Source: Aradus depressus (Eukaryota > Arthropoda > Insecta > Hemiptera > Aradidae). Taken from it: a DNA stretch of 64,000 nt. Location of the stretch: the NCBI GenBank assembly GCA_963662175.1, contig OY759217.1:16246562-16310561 (forward strand). Reading direction: 5' to 3'. Every line of letters begins with the position of its first letter. Position 1 is the stretch's first letter. This document shows positions 61,201-64,000 of this stretch, piece by piece. Position numbers and translations under genes: made by a program. The notes under the pieces are model-generated. The model saw only the letters and a list, made by a program, of their open reading frames with translations, ran no database searches and had not been told where the DNA came from.

Positions 61201-64000
61201 GAGGTCCCCTCAAGGTATCGTAGTAGTACTTATTGCATTTATTAGATAATTGAGGTCCCCTCAAGGTATCGTAGTAGTACTTATTGCATTTATTAGATAA
61301 TTGAGGTCCCCTCAAGGTATCGTAGTAGTACTTATTGCATTTATTAGATAATTGAGGTCCCCTCAAGGTATCGTAGTAGTACTTATTGCATTTATTAGAT
61401 AATTGAGGTCCCCTCAAGGTATCGTAGTAGTACTTATTGCATTTATTAGATAATTGAGGTCCCCTCAAGGTATCGTAGTAGTACTTATTGCATTTATTAG
61501 ATAATTGAGGTCCCCTCAAGGTATCGTAGTAGTACTTATTGCATTTATTAGATAATTGAGGTCCCCTCAAGGTATCGTAGTAGTACTTATTGCATTTATT
61601 AGATAATTGAGGTCCCCTCAAGGTATCGTAGTAGTACTTATTGCATTTATTAGATAATTGAGGTCCCCTCAAGGTATCGTAGTAGTACTTATTGCATTTA
61701 TTAGATAATTGAGGTCCCCTCAAGGTATCGTAGTAGTACTTATTGCATTTATTAGATAATTGAGGTCCCCTCAAGGTATCGTAGTAGTACTTATTGCATT
61801 TATTAGATAATTGTGTGTTATTTGTGGTATACATATTAAATTGTCTTAGCATTGATTATTTTTCTGTGTATCTAAGAAGACTGTTTTGTGCAGGTTTGGT
61901 TCGACAGAGCGTCCCATCTACATCAATCTGTTGCGACGTCCCTTGGATCGGCTTGTTTCTTATTACTATTTTCTCAGATATGGTGACAATTTCAGACCTC
62001 ACCTTATCCGACGGAAGCATGGCGATAAGATGGTAAGCTATGAGAGTTCATTTCTTACATATCAGCTAATAGCAACTTGACCTATCCCATAAGAAATATA
62101 CATAAACTCCCGGTTTTGGTATTACACCATCGTGTTGTTAGAGACTAAGATCGCATTTCTTAGTATTGTCTTAGTTTATAACTAAACCTGACGATGGTGT
62201 AATTCGAATACCGAAAGTTTATGAATATAGTATAGACAATATTTCCAAAAAAATAACTTTTTTGTATTTATTAATTATAAGTTGTATTACTTTACCTGCG
62301 ATGTCCGGAAAAAGAATAAAATCTGATGAACCTTTAAAGAGCTAGCAAAATCTGTTTCGGGTCCCTAAAACACCCTTCCTGTCCAAAATTTAGATGTCAC
62401 TTGGCCTATATTTGAATCCATTTTACAATAATAGTAACAATAATATTTATTTCCGTTAAAACAAAACGTGGAGGGCGCCGGTAGCTCAGTGTGCGTGCTG
62501 GCTTACTGATCTCAAGTTCGCGTGTTCGAAACCCGGCTAGGCCCTTAGTTTATTTTATCTGGGAGTTAAAATAAACTTAAGCACGCCGTCCTTCCGCTGG
62601 GACGTTAAGCGATGGTCCCTAGCCTGTACGATGTCAGGTAGTCGTTAAAGACCCCTATTCTACATGTATAAAAATTTAGCACTCCCATAGTAGAGTCGGG
62701 CTCATGTCCACCAGAGCGACGAAAGAGAGCTCTGATAGTAGGCTATATGACCATGTAGTTAATCCCCGGCCATGAGTCATAATAACTAAACCAATACATG
62801 GTAATAGGATACGATATACATAATACATAAGAATGTATACATTAAGATAGCTTATAAATTAGTTACATAAACAGCTATTAACTTTTAGAGTCTGACACAC
62901 ATGTGATTATTTATAAGGGCATTGGGATCATAATACTTTTTTTTTTAAATAAATGAATAAATAAATACTTGGAAATACATATATGAGTACAAAAATAATA
63001 ATACGGATAAATACAGTAGATACATTTTTTTTAATTCAATTAAAATTAAGACAAATATTTTTTATAACTCTTCCGGAAGTATCTTGAGGGATGCTACGTA
63101 TGAAATCCAATTGAAAATACAATCAACCGTTGAAAAGCTAGCTATAATTTTCTAGGCCTCACCATCCCCCTCCCGTTTGAAATTTTGGGATGTCTCATAG
63201 CCTGAAATTTAAGTTGGGCCATCCTTGAAATACCCTTCAAGTTTCATGAAAATATGTTACCGCACAAACAGAGGGAAGAGCAGACTTTTAATTTTATTAC
63301 TATTATGTTTTAATTTTTTATTATTATTTTTTTTTTGCTTGTATTATATTTTAGACTTTCGATGATTGCGTGAAACGAAAGCAATCTGACTGTGATCCAG
63401 ACAATATGTGGCTTCAAATTCCGTTCCTTTGTGGTCATGCTCCTCAATGTTGGTAAGTAAATAAATAATACTCATTCATTTTCTTTTCAGTTTATGATTG
63501 GATTAGTAGTCATCGAAGAGTTTTTTATCACTTCCCATAAGTGAAATCTTCACTAAACAATGTTACTGAAAGTATGACCAGGCCGTGATTATTATAAATC
63601 ACACCACTAGAATTGCTCCCTGTGAGATTTAATAATTATATCTCATTAATCAAAATATTAATTTTTAGTTATTTCAGTTTTTTTAGCTTTTGTTTTGTTT
63701 CACAAACGCATTAGAAATAATTTTGGAACTTGAATTCTATAATTCACGAAATAATTCATTATAATTCTTATTTGAAACCGGTTTTCTGTCATAACAAGAG
63801 AAAAAAAAATGGTTTTATCTTTTATCCAATCTAACTTACGAGTATAAATATATTTTCCCTAATATTTATTTGTAACCCAAGTTTTTTTGCCCTATTGATG
63901 TTTTAATAGTTTTCTACAATTTAAAAATGAAAAATAACTATTACTTAATTCGATGAAGGATACCTGGAAACAGATGGGCCCTGACTGAAGCAAAACGTAA
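58247..64000 (+). CDS. HS2ST1: Heparan sulfate 2-O-sulfotransferase (partial, runs off right edge)
   Basis: Golgi type II membrane enzyme that transfers sulfate from PAPS to the 2-O position of iduronate in heparan sulfate. Exons: 58247-58379, 58496-58722, 60079-60164, 61894-62032, 63355-63452 and 63959 onward, phases consistent, about 241 residues visible of the usual 350 or so. Residues about 14-31 are the signal anchor ([16 protein letters not shown]). The 5'-phosphosulfate loop is [19 protein letters not shown] (Lys82). The catalytic His region is [16 protein letters not shown] (His139, His141). The 3'-phosphate segment is [19 protein letters not shown], and [20 protein letters not shown] then [13 protein letters not shown] follows. 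The last piece reads [13 protein letters not shown]. Intron 2 holds a LINE fragment, intron 3 a family-C repeat and a minisatellite, intron 4 a hairpin and a SINE. Confidence 0.95.
58820..59225 (-). pseudogene. LINE reverse transcriptase 3' fragment in HS2ST intron 2
   Basis: The minus strand reads [20 protein letters not shown] then [17 protein letters not shown], the R-W-x-G-H-V-x-R-M motif found near the C-terminus of many non-LTR polymerases, with frameshifts. It is GC-richer than the surrounding intron, consistent with an inserted element. Antisense to HS2ST. Confidence 0.6.
59226..60078. other. Remainder of HS2ST intron 2
   Basis: Contains further GC-richer sequence to about 59580 (perhaps the same LINE or another element), then A+T-rich DNA. 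Nothing coding is supported. Confidence 0.4.
60239..60715 (-). repeat. Repeat family C, reverse copy in HS2ST intron 3
   Basis: Runs from the end block GTAGGGGAAGTTATGTAATC through three ATTAATTTTC / TAATGAAT-type iterations to TAATTCGTGCGGAGAAATTA and GTGATTCACTGACG. It ends just before the minisatellite. Confidence 0.65.
60738..61813. repeat. 51-bp minisatellite, 21 copies
   Basis: Units start every 51 bases from 60738 and look identical throughout. Each contains TTGAGGTCCCCTCAA, a 6-bp perfect hairpin with a 3-base loop. Because 51 is a multiple of three and the unit has no stop in one minus-strand frame, an antisense open frame of 384 codons (repeat [17 protein letters not shown]) spans the array. 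It lies wholly in HS2ST intron 3, and there is no sign that it is translated. Confidence 0.95.
62101..62225. repeat. Hairpin with about 42-bp arms in HS2ST intron 4
   Basis: CATAAACT...GGTATTACACCATCGT at the left pairs with ACGATGGTGTAATTCGAATACC...AGTTTATG-type sequence at the right, and an inner ACTAAGA/TCTTAGT pair extends the stem. Looks like a small MITE remnant or a structured intronic RNA. Confidence 0.65.
62471..62789 (+). repeat. tRNA-derived SINE, near full length, in HS2ST intron 4
   Basis: GAGGGCGCCGGTAGCTCAGT head with a small deletion in the D-arm region, B box GTGTTCGAAACCC, linker hairpin AGTTTATTTTA/TAAAATAAACT, central block GGGACGTTAAGCGATGGTCC and 3' module, ending CATAATAACTAA. 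Sense to HS2ST. Confidence 0.88.
62790..63354. other. Rest of HS2ST intron 4
   Basis: A+T-rich with no recognised repeat. A CCGTTGAAAAGCTAGCTATA / CAAGTTTCATGAAAAT stretch near 63.12-63.26 kb resembles sequence at 49.3-49.4 kb, suggesting another old dispersed repeat. Confidence 0.4.

Noticed and set aside
60698..61852. 384-codon open frame as a repeat-protein gene
   Set aside because: It is produced entirely by a 51-bp tandem repeat whose length is a multiple of three, lies inside an intron of HS2ST on the opposite strand, and has no unique domain.

Overview
This is a 64 kb window of a compact, strongly A+T-rich animal nuclear genome. The genes have short exons with canonical GT-AG introns, and their products are metazoan: a Na+/K+-ATPase beta subunit, a VAP-type MSP-domain protein, ribosomal protein S18, the golgin GM130 and heparan sulfate 2-O-sulfotransferase. 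The high repeat load (tRNA-derived SINEs, Tc1, mariner and Harbinger DNA transposons, LINE fragments, MITEs) suggests an arthropod. A crustacean such as a parasitic copepod is plausible, but that is inference and no species can be named from the sequence alone. There are no bacterial operons, CRISPR arrays or plasmid features.

Layout. 1-22 kb is mainly gene-poor repeat-rich DNA. It holds a possible 3' terminal exon at the very left edge, several copies of one SINE family, a tRNA-Ser-like element, a LINE fragment and microsatellites. At 22.3-29.3 kb six exons encode the Na+/K+-ATPase beta subunit (+ strand); its short first coding exon was not found. Its introns carry a SINE, LINE pieces and a Tc1-like element. 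29.3-38.2 kb is A+T-rich intergenic DNA with a 0.5 kb foldback element, a Harbinger transposase remnant and a three-deep nest of MITEs. At 38.3-38.8 kb lies an intronless VAP-like gene (+). At 41.07-44.40 kb lies RpS18 (+, five coding exons). A mariner remnant sits at 45.4-46.1 kb. GM130 (- strand, 13 exons, 763 aa) occupies 47.8-57.6 kb and is divergently paired with HS2ST (+, 58.2 kb to beyond the right edge); the two start codons are 643 bp apart.

Functional links are loose, as is normal in an animal genome. GM130 (cis-Golgi tether) and HS2ST (Golgi sulfotransferase) share an intergenic promoter region and a compartment. The VAP-like protein is an ER membrane protein, the beta subunit is a plasma-membrane pump chaperone, and RpS18 is cytosolic ribosome.

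The most unusual sequence-level features are: (i) E2-in-E1-in-E3 nested Harbinger-type MITEs with a clean TAA duplication; (ii) a tRNA-derived SINE family whose linker hairpin differs in sequence but keeps pairing between copies; (iii) a 21-copy, 51-bp minisatellite in an HS2ST intron, apparently uniform, whose period keeps one antisense reading frame open; (iv) a 60-bp tandem duplication that doubles a GM130 splice donor in frame; and (v) an interspersed, internally iterated repeat family concentrated in the GM130/HS2ST introns.
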